NCBI RefSeq assembly: GCF_034541975.1
Contig: NZ_JAVYJM010000001.1
DNA: 64,000 bases
Direction: 5' to 3' (one strand)
DNA from: Dermacoccus abyssi
GTDB taxonomy: Bacteria > Actinomycetota > Actinomycetes > Actinomycetales > Dermatophilaceae
Of this stretch, positions 44,024 through 52,969 are shown one piece after another (positions within the stretch are counted from its first letter, which is position 1; the number at the start of each line of letters is the position of its first letter). The notes beneath the pieces were generated by a model, which ran no database searches, was not told the origin of the DNA, and saw only the letters and a list, made by a program, of their open reading frames with translations. The position numbers and the translations under genes are program-made.

Positions 44024-45685
44024 AATGATCATCGGCCGGCGGCGCAGCTTGCCGCCGACGAAGCCGCCGACGGTGCGGCGGATGACCTGCTGGAGCTGGT
44101 GGGTGTCGGTGATGCCCTTGCCGCGGGCGTCGGCGAGCGCCTGTTCGATCTTGGGGCGGATGCGTTCGAACACCTCGTCGCCTTCGGCGAATCCGCGGGT
44201 GCGGATGTCGGGGCCGGCGACGATCTCTCCGGTGGAGGCGTTGCGCACAACGGTGATGGTGATGAAGCCTTCGTCGCGCAGGACGCGGCGGTCCTTGAGC
44301 ATGTCTTCGTCGGTGGTGCCGACGAGGGAGCCGTCGACGTAGACGTAACCGACGGGCACGGCGCCGGTGATGGCAGCCTTGCCGTCGACGAGGTCGACGA
44401 CGACGCCGTTCTCGGCGAGGAGCACCTGCTCGGCGGGCACTCCGGTGGCTGCGGCGAGCTTGCCGTTGGCCACGAGGTGGCGCCATTCGCCGTGGATCGG
44501 CATGACGTTCTTCGGCTTGACGATGTTGTAGCAGTAGAGCAACTCGCCGGCGGAGGCGTGACCGGAGACGTGCACCATGGCGTTGCCCTTGTGCACGACG
44601 TTGGCGCCGAGGCGCATGAGGCCGTTGATGAGGCCGTAGACGGCGTTCTCGTTGCCGGGGATGAGCGAACTGGCCATGAGGATGGTGTCGCCGGGGCCGA
44701 CGTCGATGCGGTGGTCGCGGTTGGCCATGCGGGCGAGGGCGGCCATGGGCTCACCCTGGGAGCCGGTGCAGATGAGAACGACCTTGTCGTCCTCGAGCTG
44801 GTCGAGCTTCTTGACGTCGACGAGCACGTTGTCGGGCACCTTGAGGTAGCCGAGGTCGGCGGCGATCGTCATGTTGCGCACCATGGAGCGGCCGACCATG
44901 GCGACCTTGCGGCCATACAGTTCGGCGGCGTCGAGCACCTGCTGGACGCGGTGCACGTGCGAGGAGAAGCAGGCCACGATGATGCGGCGCTCGGCGCGCT
45001 CGAAGACGCGCTCGATGGCGGGCGTGATGTCCTTCTCCGGCGTGGTGAAGCCGGGCACCTCGGCGTTCGTCGAGTCCGTGAGGAACAGGTCGACGCCCTC
45101 CTCACCGAGGCGGGCGAAGGCGCGCAGGTCGGTGATGCGCCCGTCGAGCGGCAGCTGGTCCATCTTGAAGTCGCCGGTGCCGAGGATCGTTCCGCCGCCG
45201 GTGCGCACGAAGACGGCCAGGGCGTCGGGGATGGAGTGGTTGACGGCGACGAACTCGCAGTCGAACGGGCCGATCTGCTCGCGCTGACCTTCCTTGACCG
45301 CCATTGTGTACGGGCGGATGCGGTGCTCCTTGAGCTTCGCCTCGATGAGCGCGAGGGTCAGCGTCGAGCCGATGAGCGGGATGTCGCTCTTCATGCGCAG
45401 CAGGTACGGCACGGCGCCGATGTGGTCCTCGTGGCCGTGCGTGAGCACGATGGCCTCGATGTCGTCGAGGCGATCCTTGATGTACTCGAAGTCCGGGAGG
45501 ATGAGGTCGACGCCGGGGTGGTCCTCAGGGAAGAGCACGCCGCAGTCGATGATGAGCAGTCGACCCTCGTACTCGACGACGGTCATGTTGCGCCCGACCT
45601 CGCCGAGGCCTCCGAGGGCGACGACGCGGACGCCGTTCTTGGCCAGGGCGGGCGGTGCGCTCAGTTCGAGTGCGGTGTCGTTCAC
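44003..45685 (-). CDS. rnj: Ribonuclease J
   Basis: 560-aa metallo-beta-lactamase/beta-CASP RNase with 5'-to-3' exonuclease and endonuclease activity in mRNA decay and rRNA maturation. The zinc motif is LTHGHEDHIG (H83, H85, D87, H88). Later elements are CTGSQGEPMAAL, HVSGHASAGEL and the C-terminal domain. The ATG overlaps the dapA stop by four bases. This dapA-rnj arrangement, usually running into ftsK, is standard in actinobacteria. Confidence 0.96.
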   Translation of the reverse strand: MNDTALELSAPPALAKNGVRVVALGGLGEVGRNMTVVEYEGRLLIIDCGVLFPEDHPGVDLILPDFEYIKDRLDDIEAIVLTHGHEDHIGAVPYLLRMKSDIPLIGSTLTLALIEAKLKEHRIRPYTMAVKEGQREQIGPFDCEFVAVNHSIPDALAVFVRTGGGTILGTGDFKMDQLPLDGRITDLRAFARLGEEGVDLFLTDSTNAEVPGFTTPEKDITPAIERVFERAERRIIVACFSSHVHRVQQVLDAAELYGRKVAMVGRSMVRNMTIAADLGYLKVPDNVLVDVKKLDQLEDDKVVLICTGSQGEPMAALARMANRDHRIDVGPGDTILMASSLIPGNENAVYGLINGLMRLGANVVHKGNAMVHVSGHASAGELLYCYNIVKPKNVMPIHGEWRHLVANGKLAAATGVPAEQVLLAENGVVVDLVDGKAAITGAVPVGYVYVDGSLVGTTDEDMLKDRRVLRDEGFITITVVRNASTGEIVAGPDIRTRGFAEGDEVFERIRPKIEQALADARGKGITDTHQLQQVIRRTVGGFVGGKLRRRPMIIPIVLNA

Positions 45686-46569
45686 GAAAGTCCCGATTCG
45701 CTCAGGCCTTCGCGCAGGCGCGCACGCATGTCGTCCGTGGCGGGCAGCAGCGGAAGGCGGATGAAGTCACTGTCGATGACACCCTTGTCGGCCATGGCGG
45801 CCTTGGCCATGATGGCGCCCTGCGAGGTGTTCATCAGGGCGTCGATGGCCGGGATGAGCCGGGTGTGCAGCTCACGGGCGCGGGTCATGTCGCCGGCGTC
45901 CACGGCGTCGATCATGGCGCGGAACTCGTTACCGGCGACGTGTCCGACGACGGAGACGAGACCGACGGCGCCGAGGCTGAGCCAGATGAGGTTGGAGACG
46001 TCGTCACCGGAGTACCAGAGCAGGTCGGTCTCGTTCATGAGCTTGGTCGCCTCGAAGAAGTCGCCCTTGGCGTCCTTCACGGCGAGCATCTGGTCGATCT
46101 TGGCCAGTTCACGGATCGTGTCGCTCGCGAGCGGCGTGGCGGTGCGGCTCGGAATGTCGTACGCCATCGCGGGCAGATCGGTGGCACCGACAACGGCCTT
46201 GAAGTGTTCGACGATGCCGGCCTGCGTCGGCTTGCTGTAGTACGGAGTCACGACGAGCACGGCGTCGGCGCCGACGGCCGCGAGCGCCTTGGCCGCGCGC
46301 ACCGAGTGTGCGGTGTCGTTCGTTCCGACGCCTGCGGTGACGGCGCAGCGGTCGCCGACGGCGTCGACGACGGCGCGGACGGTCTCGACGTTCTCCTCGT
46401 CCGTGGTCGTCGCGGACTCACCGGTGGTGCCGTTGACGACGAGGCCGTCGTGTCCGTTGTCGACGAGGTGGTTCGCGAGGCGAGCCACACCCTCGTAGTC
46501 GATGGAGCCGTCAGGTTTCATCGGTGTGACCATGGCCGTGACCATGCGTCCGAAAGGTGTCGTCGTCAT
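45682..46569 (-). CDS. dapA: 4-hydroxy-tetrahydrodipicolinate synthase
   Basis: 295 aa. Condenses pyruvate with aspartate semialdehyde, the first committed step to lysine and diaminopimelate. The Schiff-base lysine is K165 (MLAVKDAKGD), the relay tyrosine Y137 is in YDIPSRT, and the GTTGES loop (47-52) binds substrate. First gene of the dapA-rnj operon, divergent from thyA across 110 bp. Confidence 0.95.
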   Translation of the reverse strand: MTTTPFGRMVTAMVTPMKPDGSIDYEGVARLANHLVDNGHDGLVVNGTTGESATTTDEENVETVRAVVDAVGDRCAVTAGVGTNDTAHSVRAAKALAAVGADAVLVVTPYYSKPTQAGIVEHFKAVVGATDLPAMAYDIPSRTATPLASDTIRELAKIDQMLAVKDAKGDFFEATKLMNETDLLWYSGDDVSNLIWLSLGAVGLVSVVGHVAGNEFRAMIDAVDAGDMTRARELHTRLIPAIDALMNTSQGAIMAKAAMADKGVIDSDFIRLPLLPATDDMRARLREGLSESGLS

Positions 46570-46679
46570 GCGCCCCAGGCTAATGCACGGCCTCCGGCTG
46601 TGGCCCGAAGCCTCGCGCGAGGCGGTCCGGCCCTCGACACGGGCACGGCTGTGTGGGGGCAGCGCCGTACAGTGGCCGG

Positions 46680-47474
46680 GTGCAGCAGTATCTCGACCTC
46701 CTCACGCGCATCCTCGACGAAGGCGCCGTCAAGGGCGATCGCACCGGTACCGGCACCCGCAGCGTGTTCGGCCACCAGATGCGCTTCGATCTGTCGCAGG
46801 GCTTTCCCGTCACCACGACGAAGAAGCTTCACCTGCGTTCGGTCTTCGGTGAACTCCTGTGGTTCCTGCGCGGTGACACCAACGTCGGCTGGCTGCACGA
46901 ACGCGGCATCTCGATCTGGGACGAGTGGGCCGACGAGTTCGGCGACCTCGGCCCGATCTACGGCCACCAGTGGCGCAGCTGGCCCACCCCGGACGGCCGG
47001 CAGGTCGACCAGTTGGCGCAGGTCGTCGAGGCGATCAGGACGAACCCGAACAGCCGTCGCCACATCGTCTCCGCGTGGAACGTCGCCGACGTCGACGACA
47101 TGGCCCTGCCGCCGTGCCACACGATGTTCCAGTTCTACGTCGCCGACGGGAAGCTCTCGTGCGGCCTCTACCAGCGCAGCGCCGACGTGTTCCTCGGGGT
47201 GCCGTTCAACATCGCGAGCTACGCGCTGCTCACGCACATGGTGGCGCAGGTGACCGACCTCGAGGTCGGCGACTTCGTCCACACCCTCGGCGACGCGCAC
47301 CTGTACTCCAACCACCTCGAGCAGGCGCAGCTGCAACTGACGCGCACGCCGAAGCCGCTGCCGCGCCTCGTGCTCAACCCCGAGATTCGCGACATCGACG
47401 GCTTCGACCTCGACGACATCCGCCTCGAGGGCTACGAGGCCGACCCCACGATCAAGGCACCGATCGCGGTCTGA
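46680..47474 (+). CDS. thyA: Thymidylate synthase
   Basis: 264 aa from GTG 46680, exactly the length of E. coli ThyA and collinear with it. The nucleophile is C146 in ALPPCHTMFQFY. RTGTGTRSVFGHQMRF, GDLGPIYGHQWR, QRSADVFLGVPFN and the C-terminal IKAPIAV are diagnostic. It methylates dUMP using methylenetetrahydrofolate, producing dihydrofolate. The dihydrofolate reductase gene follows 55 bp downstream, forming the usual folate-recycling pair. Many actinobacteria use ThyX instead; none is seen here. Confidence 0.96.
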   Translation: MQQYLDLLTRILDEGAVKGDRTGTGTRSVFGHQMRFDLSQGFPVTTTKKLHLRSVFGELLWFLRGDTNVGWLHERGISIWDEWADEFGDLGPIYGHQWRSWPTPDGRQVDQLAQVVEAIRTNPNSRRHIVSAWNVADVDDMALPPCHTMFQFYVADGKLSCGLYQRSADVFLGVPFNIASYALLTHMVAQVTDLEVGDFVHTLGDAHLYSNHLEQAQLQLTRTPKPLPRLVLNPEIRDIDGFDLDDIRLEGYEADPTIKAPIAV

Positions 47475-47529
47475 CCGCACCGTAACACCCCTCGCCGGCT
47501 CGCGACCCGGCGCGTTCGAAGGAACCGAC

Positions 47530-48012
47530 ATGAGCCACCTGACATCCATCGCCGCCGTCGCGCGCAACGGCGTCATCGGCGCCGACGGAGACATGGTCTG
47601 GAACATTCCGGAGGACTTCAAACACTTCAAGCGCACGACGATGGGGCACCCGATGATCATGGGGCGCACCACGTTCGAGGGCATGGGTGCGTTGCCCGGC
47701 CGCCGCTCGATCGTCGTCACGCGCAACCCGGAGTACGCACCGAACCTCACCAAGGGTGACGACGTCGTCGTCGTGCACTCGCTCGACGAGGCGCTCGAGG
47801 AGGTCGCCGGCGAGGACGCCTTCGTCGTCGGTGGCGCACAGATCTACGAGGCCGCGATGGACGAGGTGACACACCTGCTCATCAGCGAGATCCCCCTCGA
47901 GCCCGAGGGCGATGCCCACTTCCCCACCATCGACCCGAAGCACTGGCGCGAGAGCGACCGCGACCCGCGCGATGGCTTCACCGTCGTCACGTACGAACGG
48001 CGCGAAGCATGA
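47530..48012 (+). CDS. Dihydrofolate reductase
   Basis: 160 aa. Reduces dihydrofolate formed by ThyA. The active-site loop is NGVIGADGDMVWNIPEDFKHF, read here as two parts, with W24 and the proton-donor acid E28. MGRTTFEGMG, PGRRSIVVTR and FVVGGAQIYEAAM complete the fold. Length is normal for chromosomal FolA. Its last four bases overlap the azlC start. Confidence 0.94.
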   Translation: MSHLTSIAAVARNGVIGADGDMVWNIPEDFKHFKRTTMGHPMIMGRTTFEGMGALPGRRSIVVTRNPEYAPNLTKGDDVVVVHSLDEALEEVAGEDAFVVGGAQIYEAAMDEVTHLLISEIPLEPEGDAHFPTIDPKHWRESDRDPRDGFTVVTYERREA

Positions 48013-48869
48013 CGCCCGACGAGCGGCGCGACGAGGTCGAGCCGGCCGTGGGTCACGGGGAACACGGCCACGGACAACACGGCAATGGACAACACGGCGG
48101 TGGGCAACACGACGTGGACGGCCGACACGACGGCCCCGTGGACGCGCTCCACGAGGACGAGGGTGCGGTCAAGAAGGACTCGATCTCACTGGCCGTCGCC
48201 ACCGGCGTCTACGGCATCAGCTTCGGGGCTCTCGCCATCGCGGCGGGCCTCAACACGTGGCAGGCGATGGCGCTGTCGCTCCTGCTCTTCTCGGGCGGTT
48301 CGCAGTTCGCCGTCGTCGGAGTTCTCGGTGCCGGCGGCACGGGCGCATCCGCCGTCGCGACCTCGACGCTCCTCGGTGTGCGCAACTCCATCTACGGCCT
48401 GCAGCTGAACGCGATCCTGCGCCCCCGCGGTCTCAAGCGTGTCGTCGCTGCGCAATTGACGATCGACGAATCCGCCGCCATGGCCGTCGGTCGCCCGACG
48501 GCGAAGCTGTCGGGCATCGGTTTCTGGTGGACCGGCTTCGGCGTGTACCTGCTCTGGAACTTCATGACGTTCGTCGGCACCATCGCGGGCAACGCCATGG
48601 GCGATCCGAAGAAGTACGGCCTCGACGCCGCAGCGGTCGGTGCGTTCCTCGCCCTGCTGTGGCCGCGCCTCGGCACGCTCCAGGGCAAGCTGACGGCCGG
48701 GCTCGCGGCCGTCATCGCCCTCGGCCTCTCCCCCGTCACCCAGGCCGGCCTGCCGGTGCTCGCCACCGTCGTCGCGGCCATCGCGGTCGGCCTGTGGTGG
48801 TCGACACGCACGGACGAGCTGCCGACGCTGCCGAGTGACGACGCCACCGAGGAAGGGGCGGGCGCATGA
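48009..48869 (+). CDS. azlC: AzlC-family branched-chain amino acid exporter, His-rich N-terminus
   Basis: 286 aa. Residues ~50-270 are the AzlC membrane domain (ATGVYGISFGALAIAAGL, LLFSGGSQFAVVGVLG, LLGVRNSIYGLQLN), the large subunit of an AzlCD exporter of branched-chain amino acids. The first ~45 residues are unusual. They contain roughly ten histidines in repeats such as HGEHGHGQHGNGQHGGGQH, encoded by an imperfect short tandem DNA repeat around AACACGGC. This resembles a metal-binding tail and is not part of the AzlC family. No downstream start would exclude it. Confidence 0.88.
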   Translation: MTPDERRDEVEPAVGHGEHGHGQHGNGQHGGGQHDVDGRHDGPVDALHEDEGAVKKDSISLAVATGVYGISFGALAIAAGLNTWQAMALSLLLFSGGSQFAVVGVLGAGGTGASAVATSTLLGVRNSIYGLQLNAILRPRGLKRVVAAQLTIDESAAMAVGRPTAKLSGIGFWWTGFGVYLLWNFMTFVGTIAGNAMGDPKKYGLDAAAVGAFLALLWPRLGTLQGKLTAGLAAVIALGLSPVTQAGLPVLATVVAAIAVGLWWSTRTDELPTLPSDDATEEGAGA

Positions 48870-49171
48870 GCACCTGGACCACCGTTCTGCTCGCGAGCGG
48901 CCTGTCGTTCGTCCTCAAGTTCATCGGCTACCTCGTGCCGCCGAGGTACCTCGAAGGCAAGAAGACGTCGAACGTCGTCGCCCTGTTCCCCGTCGCGTTG
49001 CTGACGGGACTCGTGTGCGTTCAGGCGTTCGTCGGTGACCACGGCAAGCTGGTGCTCGACGCTCGCGCCGCCGCCGCGCTCGCCGCGGTCGTCGCGCTCC
49101 TGTTGCGCGCGCCGTTCATCGTCGTCGTCCTCGTGGCCGCCGCGACGGCCGCGCTCATCCGCTTGATCTGA
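48866..49171 (+). CDS. azlD: AzlD-family branched-chain amino acid transport protein
   Basis: 101 aa, with three to four hydrophobic helices (TTVLLASGLSFVLKFIGYLVP, VVALFPVALLTGLVCVQAFV, AALAAVVALLLRAPFIVVV). It is the small subunit partnering AzlC. It overlaps azlC by four bases. A rho-independent terminator follows. Confidence 0.88.
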   Translation: MSTWTTVLLASGLSFVLKFIGYLVPPRYLEGKKTSNVVALFPVALLTGLVCVQAFVGDHGKLVLDARAAAALAAVVALLLRAPFIVVVLVAAATAALIRLI

Positions 49172-49224
49172 CCCGTCGCCGGCCCGGTCACGAACCGGCC
49201 CGGCGACGGAACGACACAACGAAC

Positions 49225-49261
49225 GAACCCGGCCTCCCCCCAAGGAGGGAAGGCCGGGTTC
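49225..49261 (+). terminator. azlCD terminator
   Basis: GAACCCGGCCT (49225-49235) pairs with AGGCCGGGTTC (49251-49261) and is followed by TTTCTTC. A second imperfect hairpin with 14-bp arms and one mismatch lies just upstream (about 49175-49207). Confidence 0.9.
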
Positions 49262-49298
49262 TTTCTTCGGCGTCACCGCTGACGGGAGTCGACAGGCG

Positions 49299-50462
49299 TC
49301 AGGCCGCCTTCGGCTGCACCTGGCGCTGCACGAGGTCGGTGACGTTCTGCGGCTTGCGCTCGAGCTTCGCGGCGAAGTCGTTGGGCAGCGACAGACGGAT
49401 GATCGTCCACCACGCCGAGGCGACCTGGCGCGGCAGCGAGCCCGTGACGTACGACAGGCCGTAGCGCTCGCAGATGTCCTGCACGTCCTTGCTGATCTCC
49501 TCGTAGCGGTTGCTCGGCAGATCCGGGAACAGATGGTGCTCGATCTGGTAGCTCAGGTTGCCCGTGGCCACGTGCATCGCCTTCGAGCCCGAGATGTTCG
49601 CCGAGCCGAGCATCTGACGCAGGTACCAGTCGCCGCGGCTCTCGCCGACGATCGACTTCTTCGTGAAGGTCTCGACGCCGCTCGGGAAGTGACCGCACAT
49701 GATGACGGAGTGCGTCCACAGGTTGCGCGTGAGGTTGGCGATGAAGTTGGCCTTGATCGTCTGCTTGCCCGAACCGGTGAGCGCCGCGAGGAGCGGGTGG
49801 GCGACGTAGTCCTTCGTGAACTGCTCGCGGATCTTGTGCAGCACCTTGCGGCTGTCACGCTGGAAAACGGCCTTGTCCTTGCGGCCCTTGAGGTACTTGC
49901 CGAGCTCGAGGTCGTACGCGGCGATGCCGTACTCGAAGAAGCACGCGTTGATGAAGTTCCACGCCGGCTGGCCGAGGTAGAACGGCACCCACTTCTGGTC
50001 CTCGTCGACACGCATGATGCCGTAGCCGAGGTCGTTGTCGCGGCCGATGACGTTCGTGTACGTGTGGTGCAGTTCGTTGTGCGAGTGCTTCCACAGATCC
50101 GACGGCGACGCGTTGTCCCACTCCCACGTCGAGGAGTGGATCCTCGGGTCGCGCATCCAGTCCCACTGGCCGTGCATGACGTTGTGGCCGATCTCCATGT
50201 TCTCGAGGATCTTCGCGGCGGCCAGGCCGACCGTGCCGACGACGAACGCCGGCTTCTTCTTGGAGAACAGCAGCAGGGCGCGCGAGCCCATCTCGAGGTA
50301 GCGCTGGCCCTTGATCACGCCGCGGATGTACGCGGCGTCCTTCGCGCCCCGGCTCTCGACGATGCGGGCGCGCACGGCATCCAGCTCCTCGCCGAGGCGC
50401 TCGATGTCGCTGCGCGTGAGGTGTGCGACCGGGTTGACGTCCTTCTTCTGCATCGCGGTCAT
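49299..50462 (-). CDS. Membrane fatty-acyl desaturase, DesA3-like
   Basis: 387 aa from ATG 50462, preceded by GAAAGGAC. Three histidine clusters bind the di-iron centre: H93-x3-H97 (IGHNVMHGQW), H128-x3-HH (HSHNELHHTY) and QIEHHLFPDLP near residue 310. Hydrophobic segments flank them. The closest described pattern is mycobacterial DesA3, which introduces the delta-9 double bond in stearoyl-CoA. The adjacent ferredoxin-reductase gene supplies electrons in that system, matching the gene order here. Substrate is inferred from family. Confidence 0.9.
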   Translation of the reverse strand: MTAMQKKDVNPVAHLTRSDIERLGEELDAVRARIVESRGAKDAAYIRGVIKGQRYLEMGSRALLLFSKKKPAFVVGTVGLAAAKILENMEIGHNVMHGQWDWMRDPRIHSSTWEWDNASPSDLWKHSHNELHHTYTNVIGRDNDLGYGIMRVDEDQKWVPFYLGQPAWNFINACFFEYGIAAYDLELGKYLKGRKDKAVFQRDSRKVLHKIREQFTKDYVAHPLLAALTGSGKQTIKANFIANLTRNLWTHSVIMCGHFPSGVETFTKKSIVGESRGDWYLRQMLGSANISGSKAMHVATGNLSYQIEHHLFPDLPSNRYEEISKDVQDICERYGLSYVTGSLPRQVASAWWTIIRLSLPNDFAAKLERKPQNVTDLVQRQVQPKAA

Positions 50463-50550
50463 CGTGCGTCCTTTCGTCGGGGTGACGTGTGAGTCGTAAG
50501 GGTTCGGTGGGCGCCGGGGCGGTTGTCCCTCGCGTGGTGGGGTGTGGGGT

Positions 50551-51717
50551 TCATCGCCCGATCTCGCAAGCTCCGGCGACGCTGGAGATGCAGGTCTGCA
50601 CCATGACGCCGTCGCCTTCGCTTCCCGAGGTGATCTCGCCGGTGCGCAGATCGCGCACGTTTCCCGAGCGCAGGGGCAGCACGCAGCCGTAACAGATGCC
50701 CATGCGGCAGCCGGAGGGCACGAGGGCCCCGGCGGCCTCGGCAGCGTCGAGGATGGCGGTGTCGCCGGCGACGTCGAGTTCGAGCGTGTTCGAACCGTCG
50801 TGGAGGGTGAGCGCGCCGCCCTCGCCGGGCTCGGCCAGTTCGACGGTGAACTCCTCGGTGTGCAGGTGATCGGCGACGCCGTTGAGGTCGGCGTACTCCC
50901 GCAACGCGCGCAGCATGCCCGCAGGTCCGCACGCGTAGGTGGTGCGATCGCGCCAGTCCGGCACGAGGTCGTCGAGCTCACGCGGCTCGAGTCGCCCCTC
51001 GGCCTGGGTGTGACGCTCGACGAGGCGAATGCGGCCCGTCGCGTCGAGCGAGCGCAGTTCGTCGGCGAAGATGACGTCCTCGGGGTGGGCCGCCGAGTGC
51101 AGGACGACGATGTCGTGCGCGCTCTCGGCGTGATCGGTGTCGGCGGCGAACGCCTCCTCGGCGTCGATGCGGTGACGCAGCATGCCCATGACGGGCGTGA
51201 TGCCGGAGCCGCCGGTGACGAAGAGAACTGGCTCGGCGCCGCCGTTCCAGGTGAAGGCGCCGTCGGCCTGCTCCATCTGGACGATCTGACCGGGACGCAG
51301 GCTCTCCTGCAGGTGCGCGCTCACGACCCCGCCGGTGAGGGCCTTCACCGTGATGGAGATGTTCCCGTCGCCGCGCGGGCCGGAGGTGACGGAGTAGGCG
51401 CGCCACAGGCGCACGCCGTCGATGTCGACGCCGATACGGATGTACTGGCCCGGGCGGTGCCCGAGCCAACCGCGGCCGGGCTGGAGCGTCACGGTGCTGG
51501 CGTCGGCCGTCTCGGGCGTGACGTCGACGACGCGGGCGCGCAGATACCGGCGCGAGCGAAGCGGGTCGACGAGGTCGACGTAGTCCTCGGGCACGAGAGG
51601 CGTCGTGAGGGCGCGCACCGCACGCCAGGCGAGGCGGGTTGCCGAGCCCGCCGGAGAGGTTCGTGCCACGCTCGGCAGCGAGGTCGTCCGAGTGGGCGAA
51701 AGCGAGGTTACGGCCAT
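50551..51717 (-). CDS. Ferredoxin-NAD(P)H reductase with 2Fe-2S domain
   Basis: 388 aa. The FAD domain contains GHRPGQYIRIGV and RAYSVTSGP; the NAD(P) domain contains LFVTGGSGITPVMGML and YACGPAGML. The C-terminal plant-type ferredoxin has SGCRMGICYGCVLP plus a later Cys in MVQTCISSV. This matches Rv3230c, the electron donor of DesA3 in Mycobacterium tuberculosis. The desaturase lies 88 bp downstream on the same strand. Promoter region is shared with the divergent PucR-type regulator. Confidence 0.92.
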   Translation of the reverse strand: MAVTSLSPTRTTSLPSVARTSPAGSATRLAWRAVRALTTPLVPEDYVDLVDPLRSRRYLRARVVDVTPETADASTVTLQPGRGWLGHRPGQYIRIGVDIDGVRLWRAYSVTSGPRGDGNISITVKALTGGVVSAHLQESLRPGQIVQMEQADGAFTWNGGAEPVLFVTGGSGITPVMGMLRHRIDAEEAFAADTDHAESAHDIVVLHSAAHPEDVIFADELRSLDATGRIRLVERHTQAEGRLEPRELDDLVPDWRDRTTYACGPAGMLRALREYADLNGVADHLHTEEFTVELAEPGEGGALTLHDGSNTLELDVAGDTAILDAAEAAGALVPSGCRMGICYGCVLPLRSGNVRDLRTGEITSGSEGDGVMVQTCISSVAGACEIGR

Positions 51718-51802
51718 ATCGACAGTTTATTTAGCCCTGCCGGCGTAATTCTTGGCTCGGCCCCGACGTGTTTCTCGAGGTATTTGTTCGTAGAGTGTGA
51801 AC
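51718..51802. promoter_or_regulatory. Divergent promoter region, desaturase operon and PucR-type regulator
   Basis: On the minus strand a TAAATA hexamer lies about 10 nt before the reductase ATG. On the plus strand TAGAGT ends 6 nt before ATG 51803. Both spacings fit very short or leaderless transcripts, which are common in actinobacteria. AT content is raised compared with flanks. Confidence 0.45.
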
Positions 51803-52969
51803 ATGCCGATTCTCACCGACCGCACCCTGGCCGAGCTTCGGGCGTCCCTGCCCGAGACGGCGAGCGCCTGCGTCGAGGCGATCGTCGAGGAGGTTCCCGG
51901 TTACGACCGCGCCTTCGATCCTGCGTTACGCAGCAACATCGAGCGCGCCGTCGAACAGGCCCTCTCGGGGTTCGTCGCCACCCAGATCGAGGGCGACCGC
52001 GCGACCTCCCGTGCCACCCTCGACGGCGCCTACCGGCTGGGACAGGGAGAGGCAGCGAGCGGTCGCTCCACGGACGCTCTGCTCGCCGCCTACCGCGTCG
52101 GTGCTCGTGTCGCATGGGCTCAGTTCGCCGGCAGCGCCGTGGCCGCCGAGGAGCCGGCGGCGAACGTCGCGGCCCTCGCCGAGAAGACCTTCGCCTTCAT
52201 CGACGAGTTGTCCGCCCAGAGCCTCGCCGGTCACACGGCGGCCCTCACCGCCCGCACCCGTGAACTGGCCCGTCGCCGGGATCAGCTGACGGCGGCCCTC
52301 GTCGCGGGCGAGGCCCGCCCGGCCCTCGAGCACCTCGCCGAATCGGCCCGGTGGAAGGCGCCCGAAACGCTCACCGCCCTCGTCGTCGACGGCGAACCGC
52401 GCACGGCGCTCGCCACGGCCCTCGGCGAGCGCGCCCTGTGGTCTCCCGTTGCCGACGGTCCCACCGTCGTGCTCGTCCCCGGCGTGCGAAGCAACGCTCG
52501 GAACGGCCTTCTCCAGCGCTGCGTCGGTACGCCCGCCGCTCTGGGGCCGACCGTGGCGTGGACCGACGCCGGCGAATCAGTCCGTCAGGCACTGCGCGCG
52601 CTGCGTTTCGCGAGCGCCGACGACGGCGCCGACTGCGACGAGCTGTTGCCCGAACTCGCTCTGGACTCAGCGCCTCTCGTTGCCACCCGACTTCGCGAAC
52701 GTGCTGTGGCTCCCCTCGAGGACCTCTCCCCCGCCAAACGGGAGGTGCTCGCCGAGACGCTGCTCGCCTGGCTCCTGCACCAGGGCCGTCGTGACGAGGT
52801 CGCCGGCCGCCTGCATGTCCACCCGCAGACGGTGCGCTACCGCATGAACACGGTGCGCGAACTGTACGGCGACGCCCTCACCGACCCGCGGCGCGTGCTC
52901 GAACTGACGCTCGGTCTCCTCGTCGAGGCACGCACCGAACCCACCTCTGACACGAAGGACGAACGATGA
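51803..52969 (+). CDS. PucR/CdaR-type transcriptional regulator
   Basis: 388 aa from ATG 51803; a GTG two codons earlier (51797) is the alternative. The C-terminal domain ends LLHQGRRDEVAGRLHVHPQTVRYRMNTVRELYG across two blocks, the PucR C-terminal helix-turn-helix. The N-terminal and central parts are helical, with no recognised ligand domain. It is divergent from the reductase-desaturase genes and overlaps the following hemolysin III gene by four bases. It therefore probably controls membrane-lipid desaturation; the signal sensed is unknown. Confidence 0.88.
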   Translation: MPILTDRTLAELRASLPETASACVEAIVEEVPGYDRAFDPALRSNIERAVEQALSGFVATQIEGDRATSRATLDGAYRLGQGEAASGRSTDALLAAYRVGARVAWAQFAGSAVAAEEPAANVAALAEKTFAFIDELSAQSLAGHTAALTARTRELARRRDQLTAALVAGEARPALEHLAESARWKAPETLTALVVDGEPRTALATALGERALWSPVADGPTVVLVPGVRSNARNGLLQRCVGTPAALGPTVAWTDAGESVRQALRALRFASADDGADCDELLPELALDSAPLVATRLRERAVAPLEDLSPAKREVLAETLLAWLLHQGRRDEVAGRLHVHPQTVRYRMNTVRELYGDALTDPRRVLELTLGLLVEARTEPTSDTKDER

